Shown here: piece by piece, positions 52,321 to 61,279 of the stretch | Position numbering within the stretch: the first letter of the stretch is position 1 | Layout: every line of letters starts with the position of its first letter | Assembly (NCBI RefSeq): GCF_025755255.1 | Contig: NZ_JALIEB010000007.1 | Location: forward strand, 62,001 to 126,000 | Direction of reading: 5' to 3' | Length of the DNA stretch: 64,000 bases | From: Roseobacter sinensis | GTDB lineage: Bacteria; Pseudomonadota; Alphaproteobacteria; Rhodobacterales; Rhodobacteraceae | Translations under genes and position numbers: made by a program | Notes under the pieces: model-generated | Database searches by the model: none | The model's input: only the letters and a program-made list of their open reading frames with translations | What the model was told of the DNA's origin: nothing

Positions 52321-53862
52321 ATGTCCGTTCCGACGCTCACTTTTTCCGACGACCAGGCCGGGGCTTATGACAGCGTCACGGAGGTGCTGCGCAGCGCCGG
52401 TGTCGATCTTGACGATCAACTCCTGACCCCGCCCAAAAGTGCCGCCACGGCGGTCATGGCCATCACCGGCAAGGCCGGATCGGGCAAGACGCTGCTTCTG
52501 GCCGAGCTTTACAAGGCGCTGAAGGCCGCAGGCGTCGAGGTCGTTTCGGGCGATTACGAATCCCGCAAACGCCGTGACAAGCGGACCCTTGCCATACTGG
52601 CGCCAACCAACAAGGCTGCGAGTGTTCTGAGGCTGCGCGGCGTGCCCGCGACCACAATCCACCGCATACTCTACACGCCCGTCTACGATCCGGAATACGA
52701 ACGAATCGCCGAATGGCTGGCCTCCAACGGCGAACGCCCGGAGATCGAGGGGCTCACCGAACAGGCGCTGGACCGGGCCGCGGCCTTCTATGCAGCGAAC
52801 ACCTCGATCCCCGGCGCCTTGGCGGCGGCAGGTCTGCGTGGGTCGGATTTCATCACCGGGTGGAAACGCCGGGAGGAGCCGCTGGATATCGGCTTCGTCG
52901 ATGAATCCTCGATGCTCGATGACAAGCAGTACGAGGATCTGCGCGAGATCTTTCCGACACTCCTGCTCTTCGGTGACCCGGCACAGCTCGCGCCGGTGAA
53001 CCAGTCGGGCGCGATGGTGTTCGACAAGCTGCCGGAGCGCCGGGTGCTCTCGCTGAGCCGCATTCACCGGCAAGACGCGGACAACCCGATATTGGACCTC
53101 GCCCACGCGCTCGGCGACCCCAACCTCGGTTTTGAACAGTTCGAGCGGATGGTCGAACAGGCCGCCGCGCGGGACAGGCGCGTCGTCTGGGGGCACCGCG
53201 TCGAGGTGGATCTCATGGCGCGCAGCCCGGTGCTGGTCTGGCGAAATGCCACGCGCATCCGGCTCATCAATGCCTTTCGCCAGGTCTATGGCGCGCCGCC
53301 TGACGCGCTTCTGGAAGGCGAGCCGCTCATTTGTGACGGGTTAGAGCTGCCGCTCAAGCACCGCAAGAAACGGCTCGACCTCGAGGCGCGCGGGCTGATC
53401 AAGGGCGCGCAGGTGATCTATCTGGGCGAGGGTCGCAAACCCGGCTTCAGCCGCTTGCATGTGATGGGGGCGGAGGAGCCGCAGGTCTCGGCCGCATCCA
53501 TCGTCAAGATCGAGAAACCGGACGAGGAAGAGCCGTTCATCCCCTTCGCGGCCCGGATGGGGGCGACGTTTCTGCACGGCGCGGCGGTCACCATCCACAA
53601 GGCGCAAGGAAGCCAGTGGAACACGGTGCAGGTCTTTGCGCCGGATCTCTACGCTGCAGCCCGGATGGGCCGCTCCGAAGCCGGTCAGCCGCTCTGGAAG
53701 CGCCTGGCCTATGTGGCGATCACCCGTGCGCAGGAGCGCCTGATCTGGGTGGTGCGCAACCGGCTCTCGATGCCGACAGGACCCTTGGGTGTGGACGATC
53801 TGCGCGCCAGCCCGGCGGCACCTTTGACCCTGGAACAACCGCAGCCGGAGGAGCTGTCATGA
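52321..53862 (+). CDS. RecD-like/Dda-type superfamily 1 helicase
   Basis: 513 aa. Walker A GKAGSGKT at residues 50-57, Walker B-like VDESSML near residue 197, LFGDPAQLAPV (motif III), LSRIHRQ (motif IV), and the C-terminal UvrD-like AVTIHKAQGSQWNTV and YVAITRAQERL (V and VI). A DNA or RNA helicase of the RecD2/AAA_30-UvrD_C_2 class, acting in repair or recombination. Stop overlaps the next ATG (ATGA at 53859). Confidence 0.9.
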   Translation: MSVPTLTFSDDQAGAYDSVTEVLRSAGVDLDDQLLTPPKSAATAVMAITGKAGSGKTLLLAELYKALKAAGVEVVSGDYESRKRRDKRTLAILAPTNKAASVLRLRGVPATTIHRILYTPVYDPEYERIAEWLASNGERPEIEGLTEQALDRAAAFYAANTSIPGALAAAGLRGSDFITGWKRREEPLDIGFVDESSMLDDKQYEDLREIFPTLLLFGDPAQLAPVNQSGAMVFDKLPERRVLSLSRIHRQDADNPILDLAHALGDPNLGFEQFERMVEQAAARDRRVVWGHRVEVDLMARSPVLVWRNATRIRLINAFRQVYGAPPDALLEGEPLICDGLELPLKHRKKRLDLEARGLIKGAQVIYLGEGRKPGFSRLHVMGAEEPQVSAASIVKIEKPDEEEPFIPFAARMGATFLHGAAVTIHKAQGSQWNTVQVFAPDLYAAARMGRSEAGQPLWKRLAYVAITRAQERLIWVVRNRLSMPTGPLGVDDLRASPAAPLTLEQPQPEELS

Positions 53863-54560
53863 AATCGATCATCATCACCGGCGCAAGCTCGGGCATCGGC
53901 CACGCGACAGCCGAGGTTTTTCTGGACGCCGGTTGGCGTGTCGGTTTGATCGCGCGGCGGGCCGACCGCCTCGAGGCGCTTGCAGATCGGTATGACAGCG
54001 CCGTGCCGCTGCCCGCCGATGTGACCGATCCGGGAGGGATGCAGGCCGCCTTCGAGGCCTTTGGCCAGCTCGACGTGCTCTTCAACAACGCGGGTCTCTT
54101 TGGTCCCGCCGCAACGATTGACGAGGTCGACCTCGTCGATTGGGCGCAGGTGATGCAGGTCAACATCGGCGGGATGTTCATCGCAGCGCGGCTGGCCTTT
54201 GCTGCCATGCGCGCGCAGGACCCGCAGGGCGGGCGAATCATAAACAACGGCTCTCTGTCGGCCTATGTGCCGCGCCCCAACTCGGTCTGCTACACCACCA
54301 CGAAACATGCCGTGACGGGGCTGACGAAGACGCTCTCGCTCGACGGGCGGCCCTTTGGCATCGCCTGCGGGCAGATCGACATCGGCAACGCCGAAACCGA
54401 CTTGCTGATGCAGCTGAAGAAGACCCAGCCCGACACCGCCACCATGCAGGTCGAGAATGCGGCGCGCTCCGTTCTGCACATGGCGGAGATGCCGGCGGAG
54501 GCCAACGTGCAGTTCATGACGGTGATGGCCACCACGATGCCCTACATCGGTCGGGGGTGA
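53859..54560 (+). CDS. Short-chain dehydrogenase/reductase
   Basis: 233 aa from the ATG at 53859; upstream open frame overlaps the helicase in another frame. Classical SDR: TGASSGIG (residues 7-14), NNAGLFG, the Ser in NGSLSAYVP and the YTTTK catalytic pair. NAD(P) preference and substrate are unknown. Translationally coupled to the helicase. Ends 6 bp before a 28-bp inverted repeat. Confidence 0.9.
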   Translation: MKSIIITGASSGIGHATAEVFLDAGWRVGLIARRADRLEALADRYDSAVPLPADVTDPGGMQAAFEAFGQLDVLFNNAGLFGPAATIDEVDLVDWAQVMQVNIGGMFIAARLAFAAMRAQDPQGGRIINNGSLSAYVPRPNSVCYTTTKHAVTGLTKTLSLDGRPFGIACGQIDIGNAETDLLMQLKKTQPDTATMQVENAARSVLHMAEMPAEANVQFMTVMATTMPYIGRG

Positions 54561-54565
54561 CCAAA

Positions 54566-54640
54566 GGTGGCCTGAAAGCCCACCTTACCTGCCTGTCCCG
54601 CCCGCCAGTGCTGGCAGGTAAGGTGGGCTTTCAGACCACC
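54566..54640. terminator. 28-bp inverted repeat between convergent genes
   Basis: Arms 54566-54593 and 54613-54640 pair at 27 of 28 positions around a 19-nt loop. It fills the 86-bp gap between the SDR and TIGR02186 genes and can act as terminator in both directions. Its outer 19 bases are the same as those at 14933-14951. Confidence 0.75.
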
Positions 54641-54646
54641 CCTTCG

Positions 54647-55405
54647 TCAGGCCCTGAACAGGCGGAAGACGGCTGAGGCGCTCCACCCTGCCGCGATGGC
54701 GATCGCGATCGACATGATGCCGTACAGCAGTGCGTTTTCGCGCGACAACCTGAAGAGCCAGCGCTCCAACCCGACCTTGCGCACATAGATGCTGGTTTCG
54801 TATTTCGAGACGACCTTGCCGCCGCGCGTCAGGAAGATGCGGGTCTGGTAGTCGCCCTCGGTCAGGGCTGCGGGCAGCTCGATTGCGGTGCGGAAGAGGG
54901 TCTGCTCATCCACGCTGACCGTCCCTTCATTCAGCTGGTACTGGTTGGAGCGTGACTTGATCCGGATCAGCGCCTCAGTGAACCGGGTGGCATCTTCGAT
55001 CGTGTCCGGCGCCCCGACCGACCGGATCGCCCGAGGGATGGACACGCGGTGGCGCAGGTCTTCGGTCTCGCTCAGCGAGAGGCCCAGCAGCGTGCTGGTC
55101 GACACGGCGTAGAAGCTTGGGGCGCGGTCGATTTCGACCGCGTCGGTGTTCACCCAGATGCCCAGAACCTTTTCCTTGCGCCGCACGGTGAAGGTCTCGT
55201 CAGGGCCCGCCACGGTCACGATGACCTGCAGCCGCGGATCATCCGGGATCGGAGCTTCGCGTTTCACGGCGCCGAAGATCAGGATTTCCGACCCATCGAA
55301 GCTGGTGTCGATCGAGACGGTGTCCTTGCTCAGGCCCAGCACGATATCTTCCGCTGCGGCGGGGAGTGCGACGAGCAGGGTGAAAAGAAAAGCCAGGGCG
55401 CGCAT
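54647..55405 (-). CDS. TIGR02186 family membrane protein
   Basis: 252 aa. Signal peptide 1-18 (AAA-ED), a periplasmic beta-rich domain (DIVLGLSKDTVSIDTSFDGSE opening), and one C-terminal membrane helix (about 223-245) with a short basic tail. This is the alphaproteobacterial TIGR02186 family, regularly paired with a TSUP permease, as here: its ATG overlaps the stop of the TSUP gene. It may form a complex with that permease; substrate unknown. Confidence 0.85.
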   Translation of the reverse strand: MRALAFLFTLLVALPAAAEDIVLGLSKDTVSIDTSFDGSEILIFGAVKREAPIPDDPRLQVIVTVAGPDETFTVRRKEKVLGIWVNTDAVEIDRAPSFYAVSTSTLLGLSLSETEDLRHRVSIPRAIRSVGAPDTIEDATRFTEALIRIKSRSNQYQLNEGTVSVDEQTLFRTAIELPAALTEGDYQTRIFLTRGGKVVSKYETSIYVRKVGLERWLFRLSRENALLYGIMSIAIAIAAGWSASAVFRLFRA

Positions 55406-56319
55406 CAGTGACCGTCCGCCGCACCGACGGAGTAAAGCTCCGACGGCATCAAAAGCAGATCAAGCGCGAGCTTTCCGCAGACCGCGAGCACCATGATTGC
55501 CAGCAGAATGCGCAGCTGTTCAGCCTTCAGCTTCACGCCGATGCGCGTTCCGACCTGCGCGCCGATGACCCCACCGATCAGCAGCAGCACGGCGAGCACG
55601 ATATCCACCGTGAAGTTCGTGGTGGCGTGCAACAGCGTCGTGAAGGCGGTGACGAAGATGATCTGGAAAAGCGAGGTCCCGACGACCACCTTTGTCGGCA
55701 TGCCCAGAAGATAGATCATGGCGGGCACCATGATAAAGCCGCCGCCGACACCCATGATCGCCGCCAGGATACCGACGCTGACGCCGACGAGCAGCGGCGG
55801 GATGACCGAGATATAGAGCCCCGAGACGCGAAACCGCATCTTGAAGGGCAGGCCGTGCACCCAATTGTGCTTCTTGCGCGCGGGCGCCTTGCCGGATTTC
55901 GTCTTGCGGATGGCGTTCAGGCTTTCGATGAACATCAACCCGCCGATCACGCCGAGGAAGACGACATAGCAGAGCTTGACGAGCAGATCGACCTGACCGA
56001 GCGCCTTGAGGTAGTTAAAGACCACAACCCCCAGTGCCGCGCCGACCAGACCCCCTATGAGCAGCACCGTGCCCATCCTGAGGTCGACCGTTTTTCGCTT
56101 CAGGTGCGCCAGCACGCCGGAAAAGGAGGAGGCAACGATCTGGTTCGCCTCGGTTGCGACGGCCACAGCCGGGGGGATGCCGATGAAGAACAACAGCGGC
56201 GTCATCAGGAAGCCGCCACCAACGCCGAACATACCCGAGAGAACGCCCACGATCCCACCGAGGCCAAGCAACAGGAAGGCATTGACCGAAACTTCGGCGA
56301 TGGGAAGGTAGATCTGCAT
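55405..56319 (-). CDS. TauE/SafE (TSUP) permease linked to TIGR02186
   Basis: 304 aa, about eight to nine membrane helices. Half-motifs GVGGGFLMTPLLFF near residue 30 and GVGGGFIMVPAMIYL near residue 195 are the typical TSUP repeat. A charged cytosolic loop (KTKSGKAPARKKHNWVHG) lies between. Probable exporter or importer of sulfite, sulfonate or other organosulfur anions. The gene overlaps the TIGR02186 gene. Its 96-bp upstream gap holds no other gene and converges with nothing: a divergent or tandem promoter toward 56416. Confidence 0.88.
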   Translation of the reverse strand: MQIYLPIAEVSVNAFLLLGLGGIVGVLSGMFGVGGGFLMTPLLFFIGIPPAVAVATEANQIVASSFSGVLAHLKRKTVDLRMGTVLLIGGLVGAALGVVVFNYLKALGQVDLLVKLCYVVFLGVIGGLMFIESLNAIRKTKSGKAPARKKHNWVHGLPFKMRFRVSGLYISVIPPLLVGVSVGILAAIMGVGGGFIMVPAMIYLLGMPTKVVVGTSLFQIIFVTAFTTLLHATTNFTVDIVLAVLLLIGGVIGAQVGTRIGVKLKAEQLRILLAIMVLAVCGKLALDLLLMPSELYSVGAADGH

Positions 56320-56415
56320 GTCCCCTGTTAGAGCAAAGGGTATTGCAAAATCAATGCCCGTTGCTGCTGTGCAGCAATCAGGACCGACACAATCTCGGCA
56401 ACTGGCCTTATGCCT

Positions 56416-57384
56416 TTAGCGTTCTTTCACGTAGGGTTCGCCTCCCGCGCGAGGTGGGATCGCCTTACCCACGAATCCCGCGAGGATAATCACCGTCATG
56501 ACATAGGGAAGCGCGCCGAGCAGGGCGCCCTGAACTCGGATGCCAAAGAGGGCCTCGATCACATCGGGGCGGGTTTCCAAAGCGCCGAACAGACCGAAGA
56601 GAAGCGTGGCGTAGAGCGCGTACCAGGGCCGCCATTTCGCAAAGATCAGTGCCGCCAGCGCGATGAACCCACGGCCGGCGGACATGTCCTTGACGAACCC
56701 GGCCTGCAGCGCTGTCGACAAATATGCCCCGGCCAGCCCGCAGAGCACGCCGCAGATGATCACCGCCGCATAACGCAGGCCGACAACCGATACGCCGGCG
56801 GTGTCGACCGCGGCCGGGTTCTCGCCCACGGCCCGCAGGCGCAGGCCAAAGCGCGTGCGGAAGAGGATCCACCAGGTCAGGGGCACCATGGCGAAGGCGA
56901 CATAGACCAGGATCGAATGGCCCGAAATCAGCTCGCGGTAGATCGGGCCGAAGATCGGGATGGCTCCGAGGCTCTCGGCGAAGGGCAGGGTGATCGGCTC
57001 AAACCGCGCACCACCCATGAGCGAGGGCGTGCGCCCGCCCTGGCTGAACCAGTCCTGCGCGATCAGCACCGTGAGCCCCGCGGCCAGGAAGTTGATCGCC
57101 ACGCCCGAGATCAGCTGGTTCCCGCGAAAGGTGATTGAGGCGACGCCGTGCAGCAAGCTGAACACCATGGACGACGCGATCCCGGCGAGCAGACCCAGCC
57201 AGACCGACCCGCTCAGCGCCGCAATGGCTGCCGAGAAGAAGGCGGCCGCCAGCATCTTGCCCTCGAGCCCGATGTCAAAGATCCCGGCGCGCTCTGAGAA
57301 GAGCCCGGCGAGACAGGCGAGCAACAGGGGCGTGGCCAGCCGGACCGTGCTGTCGAGCAGTTGGACAAAGGTCAGGAAGTCCAT
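56416..57384 (-). CDS. BMP-type nucleoside ABC importer permease B
   Basis: 322 aa, about nine membrane helices. LFSERAGIFDIGLEGKMLAAAFF near the N terminus and LIFAKWRPWYALYATLLFGLFGAL fit the YufQ/NupQ-like branch of BPD_transp_2. Start codon overlaps the stop of the upstream permease (TGATG at 57382-57386). Last gene of the importer operon; a purine-nucleoside substrate is the family expectation, supported weakly by deoD in the region. Confidence 0.88.
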   Translation of the reverse strand: MDFLTFVQLLDSTVRLATPLLLACLAGLFSERAGIFDIGLEGKMLAAAFFSAAIAALSGSVWLGLLAGIASSMVFSLLHGVASITFRGNQLISGVAINFLAAGLTVLIAQDWFSQGGRTPSLMGGARFEPITLPFAESLGAIPIFGPIYRELISGHSILVYVAFAMVPLTWWILFRTRFGLRLRAVGENPAAVDTAGVSVVGLRYAAVIICGVLCGLAGAYLSTALQAGFVKDMSAGRGFIALAALIFAKWRPWYALYATLLFGLFGALETRPDVIEALFGIRVQGALLGALPYVMTVIILAGFVGKAIPPRAGGEPYVKER

Positions 57385-58484
57385 CAGGCTTCTCTCCGCC
57401 GCAGCATCAGGAACAACCGCTCCAGCGGCATGCGCACCATATTGTCGAGCGCGCCTGTAAAGAGGATGACCAGCGCCTGGATCACCACGATCAGCTCACG
57501 CGGGATCGACGTCCACAGCGCCAGCTCCGCGCCGCCTTGATAGAGGAAGCCGAAGAGGATGGCCGCGAGCAGCACGCCGAACGGGTGGCTGCGGCCCATG
57601 AGTGCGACGGCGATACCGATGAAGCCGGCACCTTCGACCGCATTCAGGACCAAGCGCTCCGCCTCGCCCATCACGTTGTTGATCGCCATCAAGCCAGCCA
57701 GCGCCCCAGAGATCAGCATGGCGATCATTGTGATGACCACGGGCGAGATGCCGGCGTATTTGGCGCCGGGCTCCGATTTGCCATAGCTGCGGATTTCATA
57801 TCCGAGCCAGGTGCGCCACAGCAGGAACCACACCAGAACGCAGGCCAGAAGCGCTATGACAAAGGTCACGTTGGCCGGGGCGGATCTGGAGAAACTGATC
57901 CCCAGCGGCAGCAATATGTCATGTAGCGTTGGCAGATGTGTCACTTCGGGGAAGCGCGCGGTGGCCGGATCCATACTGCCGGGTGGGCGCATCAGGTTGA
58001 CGAGAACATAGTTCAGCACCGCAGCGCCGATGAAGTTGAACATGATCGTGGTAATGACGATGTGACTGCCGCGCTTGGCCTGCAGAAATGCCGGGATTGC
58101 CGCCCAGGCAGCACCGAAGAGGGCGGCAGCCACGGAGGCGCCCAGCAGCGCCAGTGTCCAATGCGGCCAGGGGATGAACAGGCAGGCGAGCGCGACGCCA
58201 AGCCCGCCCAGCATGGCCTGACCTTCACCGCCAATGTTGAACAGCCCGGCGTGGAAAGCGACCGATACGGCCAGCCCGGTGAAGAGGAAGTTGGTCGCGT
58301 AATAGAGCGTATAGCCCCACCCATAGGTGCTGCCCAAGGCGCCGGTGACCATCAGGTTTACGGCCTCCACCGGGTCCTCGCCGATGGCCAGAATGACAAT
58401 GGCCGAGAGGACCGCGGCCAGCACCAGCGAGATCAGCGGCACGAGGATGACCTCGGCCCATTTTGGCATCACGTCCACGCGCAC
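57384..58484 (-). CDS. BMP-type nucleoside ABC importer permease A
   Basis: 366 aa, about ten membrane helices. The motif LFNIGGEGQAMLGGLG near residue 82 and YGKSEPGAKYAGI, MGRSHPFGVLLAAILFGFLYQGG are typical of the YufP/NupP permeases in the BPD_transp_2 family. Begins MRVDVMPKWAE. 106 bp separate it from the ATPase gene, containing a repeat-like GC-rich patch. Confidence 0.88.
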   Translation of the reverse strand: MRVDVMPKWAEVILVPLISLVLAAVLSAIVILAIGEDPVEAVNLMVTGALGSTYGWGYTLYYATNFLFTGLAVSVAFHAGLFNIGGEGQAMLGGLGVALACLFIPWPHWTLALLGASVAAALFGAAWAAIPAFLQAKRGSHIVITTIMFNFIGAAVLNYVLVNLMRPPGSMDPATARFPEVTHLPTLHDILLPLGISFSRSAPANVTFVIALLACVLVWFLLWRTWLGYEIRSYGKSEPGAKYAGISPVVITMIAMLISGALAGLMAINNVMGEAERLVLNAVEGAGFIGIAVALMGRSHPFGVLLAAILFGFLYQGGAELALWTSIPRELIVVIQALVILFTGALDNMVRMPLERLFLMLRRREA

Positions 58485-58525
58485 GCTCCGTTCGTTGAAG
58501 GCCTGCTGCGCAGACGCGAAGTTTC

Positions 58526-58590
58526 AGGGGGTTTCACCCCCGGCGCTGCCGCGCCTCCCCCAGAGTATTTCGGGACGGGTGAAAGGGGGG
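58526..58590. repeat. Rhodobacteraceae-type GC-rich intergenic repeat
   Basis: The stretch has a short hairpin (58526-58541, GGGGGTTTCACCCCC-like), then CGCCTCCCCCAGAGTATTT and an inverse GGGTGAAA copy at 58577-58584. A very similar CGCCTCCCCC-(C/G)(A/G)GAGTATTT string is, from memory, scattered through roseobacter genomes. It sits between the ATPase and permease genes of one operon. Confidence 0.45.
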
Positions 58591-60117
58591 TCATGCGCTG
58601 ACCCCGGCCATCAGCAGGCCAAGTTCTTTCTCATCCGTTTCGGCGGAAAGACGTTCGCCCATGATATGGCCGTCGAACATCACCGCGACGCGGTCGGCGA
58701 GGGCGAGGATTTCTTCCAGTTCCACCGAAACCAGCAGCACCGCCTTGCCCTTGTCGCGCAGCGCGACGATTTGCTGGTGGATGAACTCGATGGCGCCGAT
58801 GTCTACGCCACGTGTGGGTTGGCCGACGAGCAGCAGATCCGGATTGCGCTCGATCTCGCGGGCCAGCACGATCTTCTGCTGGTTGCCGCCCGAGAAGTTC
58901 TTTGCCGCAAGCGCCGGGTTTGGCGGCCGCACGTCGAAGCGGCCCATCTTGGCTTCGGTATCGGCCCGGATGGCGGCGTTGTTGAGCAGCACGCCCGACT
59001 GATAGCCGGGGTCGCGGTGATAGCCGAAGGCGGTGTTCTCCCAGGCGGAGAAATCCATGATCAGCCCTTCGCGCTGCCGGTCCTCGGGCACATGGGCGAT
59101 GCCGCGTGCCCGGCGCGAACGTCCATCGGCATATCTGCCGCTCAGATCCAGCGGCTGGCCATTCACCCGGATCTCTCCGGTGGCCTCTGCGTAGCCGCCG
59201 AGCACCTCCAAAAGCTCGGACTGGCCATTGCCGGCGACGCCGGCGATGCCCACGATCTCGCCGGCGCGCACTTGCAGGTCGATGCCCTTGATGCGCTCCA
59301 CGCCCTTGTCGTCAACGACGCGCAGCCCCTTGATGTCGAGCACCACATCACCGGGCTGTGCCGGTGTTTTATCCACACGCAGCAAGACCTTACGACCCAC
59401 CATCAGCTCGGCCAGTTCCGCCGGTGACGTATCCGATGTCTTCACCGTCGCGGTCATCTCGCCGCGCCGCATCACGCTGACGGTATCCGTCGCCTCCATG
59501 ATCTCGCGCAGTTTGTGGGTGATCAGGATGATGGTTTTGCCTTCCTGCCGCAGCCGGTCGAGGATGCGGAAGAGCTGATCGGCTTCCGCCGGGGTCAGCA
59601 CACCGGTCGGCTCGTCCAGGATCAGGATGTCCGCCTGCCGGTAGAGCGCCTTGAGGATCTCGACGCGCTGCTGCATGCCCACGCCCAGCTCTTCGATCAC
59701 CGCGTCGGGGTCGACGTTCAGCCCGTATTCATGCTCCAGCTCCAGCAGCGTCTTGCGCGCCTTGGCGAGCGAGGGGGTGAGCAGCCCGCCGTCCTCTGCG
59801 CCGAGGATGATGTTTTCCAGCACCGTGAAGTTCTCGACCAGCTTGAAGTGCTGGAACACCATGCCGATGCCAGCGGCAATCGCGGCCTGACTATCCGGGA
59901 TTTCGGTTTTCTTGCCGCTGATGAAGATCTCACCCGCGTCGGCCTTGTAAAAGCCGTAGAGGATCGACATCAACGTCGACTTGCCTGCCCCGTTTTCGCC
60001 GATGATGCCGTGGATCGTGCCGGGCATCACGCGGATGGAGATGTTCTTGTTCGCCTGTACCGGCCCGAAGGCCTTGGAGATGCCCTTGAGCTCAATCGCT
60101 GGTGCTTGTTCGACCAT
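58591..60117 (-). CDS. Nucleoside ABC importer ATPase with two ATP-binding domains
   Basis: 508 aa, fused pair of ABC domains as in sugar/nucleoside importers (RbsA/YufO class). Domain 1: Walker A GENGAGKST near residue 40, signature LGVGMQQRVEI, Walker B ILDEPTGVLTP. Domain 2: Walker A in the usual degenerate form GVAGNGQSELLEVL, signature FSGGNQQKIVL, Walker B LLVGQPTRGVD. Second protein of the operon, 64 bp after the binding protein, with a hairpin in that gap. Confidence 0.93.
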   Translation of the reverse strand: MVEQAPAIELKGISKAFGPVQANKNISIRVMPGTIHGIIGENGAGKSTLMSILYGFYKADAGEIFISGKKTEIPDSQAAIAAGIGMVFQHFKLVENFTVLENIILGAEDGGLLTPSLAKARKTLLELEHEYGLNVDPDAVIEELGVGMQQRVEILKALYRQADILILDEPTGVLTPAEADQLFRILDRLRQEGKTIILITHKLREIMEATDTVSVMRRGEMTATVKTSDTSPAELAELMVGRKVLLRVDKTPAQPGDVVLDIKGLRVVDDKGVERIKGIDLQVRAGEIVGIAGVAGNGQSELLEVLGGYAEATGEIRVNGQPLDLSGRYADGRSRRARGIAHVPEDRQREGLIMDFSAWENTAFGYHRDPGYQSGVLLNNAAIRADTEAKMGRFDVRPPNPALAAKNFSGGNQQKIVLAREIERNPDLLLVGQPTRGVDIGAIEFIHQQIVALRDKGKAVLLVSVELEEILALADRVAVMFDGHIMGERLSAETDEKELGLLMAGVSA

Positions 60118-60138
60118 GCACCCCCCTTTGATCTTGTA

Positions 60139-60167
60139 CAGGCCGCACCTCCCACGGGTGCGGCCTG
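60139..60167 (-). other. Hairpin between binding-protein and ATPase genes
   Basis: A perfect 11-bp GC stem (60139-60149 with 60157-60167) and a 7-nt loop in the 64-bp gap. No T tract, so it is more likely a 3'-stabilising or attenuating stem that lets more binding protein be made than transporter. Confidence 0.7.
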
Positions 60168-60181
60168 CGGATTTTCAGCCT

Positions 60182-61180
60182 TCAGAAGTCCAGCGCGGGG
60201 CAGCTGTCCGTGGCGTAGTAGGAGGCAACTTCAAGATCGCCGGCGATGATTTTCTCGCGCGCCGCATCCACGGCGGCCTTCATCTCGTCGGAGACGAGCG
60301 GGGCGTTGTTGTCGTCCAGCGCGTAGCCAACACCCTCTTCGGCCAGGCCAAACGTGAAAACACCAGTTTCCAGATCGGTACCCGCCTTCAGCGCGTCATA
60401 GACGGCCACATCCACTCGTTTGAGCATGGAGGTCAGCACCTTACCCGGGTGCAGGTGGTTCTGGTTGCTGTCGACGCCGATGGAGAGGATGTCCTCATCC
60501 GCCGCCGTCTGCAGAACACCCACACCGGTGCCGCCTGCCGCGGCATAGATCACGTCGGCGCCTTGGCTGATCTGCGCCTTGGTCAGCTCAGAGCCTTTCA
60601 CCGGATCGTTCCAGGCGGCAGGGGTGGTGCCGGTCATGTTGGCCACGACAGTGGCCTCTGGGTCTACTGCTTTGACACCTTGCGCATAGCCGCAGGCGAA
60701 GTGACGGATCAGTGGGATGTCCATGCCGCCGATGAAGCCGACAGTGCCGCTTTCCGAGGCCATGCCCGCCATCATGCCAACCAGATAGGAGCCTTCATGC
60801 TCGGCAAAGCCGATCTGGCGCACGTTCGGCGCGTCGAGCCATGTCACGTCGATGGCCACGAATTTGGTGTCCGGATAATCGGGTGCCACGGTCGAGAGCG
60901 GATCGGCCATGGCGAAGCCCATTGTGATGATCGGGTTCGCACCGGCTTCGGCAAAGCGGCGCAGGGCCTGTTCGCGTTGCGCTTCGGACTGAAGCTCGAT
61001 CTCGCGGTAGGTCTGGCCTGTCTCCTCGGCCCAGCGTTGCGCGCCATTGTGGGCCGCTTCGTTGAACGACTTGTCGAATTTGCCACCCAGATCGAAGATC
61101 ACAGCCGGCTCGGCCAGAGCGGCACCAGCGGACAGGGCGAGCGCGGCCGCACCGCCGAGAAGTTTGTGCATGAAGGTCAT
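60182..61180 (-). CDS. BMP/PnrA family ABC substrate-binding protein
   Basis: 332 aa. Signal peptide 1-24 (AALALSAGAALAEP). Bmp domain: IFDLGGKFDKSFNEAAHNGA, FVAIDVTW, FIGGMDIPLIRHFACGYAQG and VIYAAAGGTGVGVLQTA. Binds purine nucleosides or related compounds in the periplasm. First gene of the four-gene importer operon. GGGAGACCCCTGA before the ATG at 61180 serves as the ribosome site. An in-frame ATG at 61171 is less well placed. Confidence 0.9.
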   Translation of the reverse strand: MTFMHKLLGGAAALALSAGAALAEPAVIFDLGGKFDKSFNEAAHNGAQRWAEETGQTYREIELQSEAQREQALRRFAEAGANPIITMGFAMADPLSTVAPDYPDTKFVAIDVTWLDAPNVRQIGFAEHEGSYLVGMMAGMASESGTVGFIGGMDIPLIRHFACGYAQGVKAVDPEATVVANMTGTTPAAWNDPVKGSELTKAQISQGADVIYAAAGGTGVGVLQTAADEDILSIGVDSNQNHLHPGKVLTSMLKRVDVAVYDALKAGTDLETGVFTFGLAEEGVGYALDDNNAPLVSDEMKAAVDAAREKIIAGDLEVASYYATDSCPALDF

Positions 61181-61279
61181 TCAGGGGTCTCCCAGATTGT
61201 GATTTTGGGACATGCGGTTGCGGCAAGCCGCCCTGCGCCGTCCAATACGCACAAATTAGGACCCACCGCGCAGGCCGGG

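Noticed and set aside
61205-61225. Further TTGC direct repeat before the BMP binding-protein gene (ATGCGGTTGCGGCAA)
   Set aside because: Half-site spacing is 6, not 8, and the first half is ATGC.
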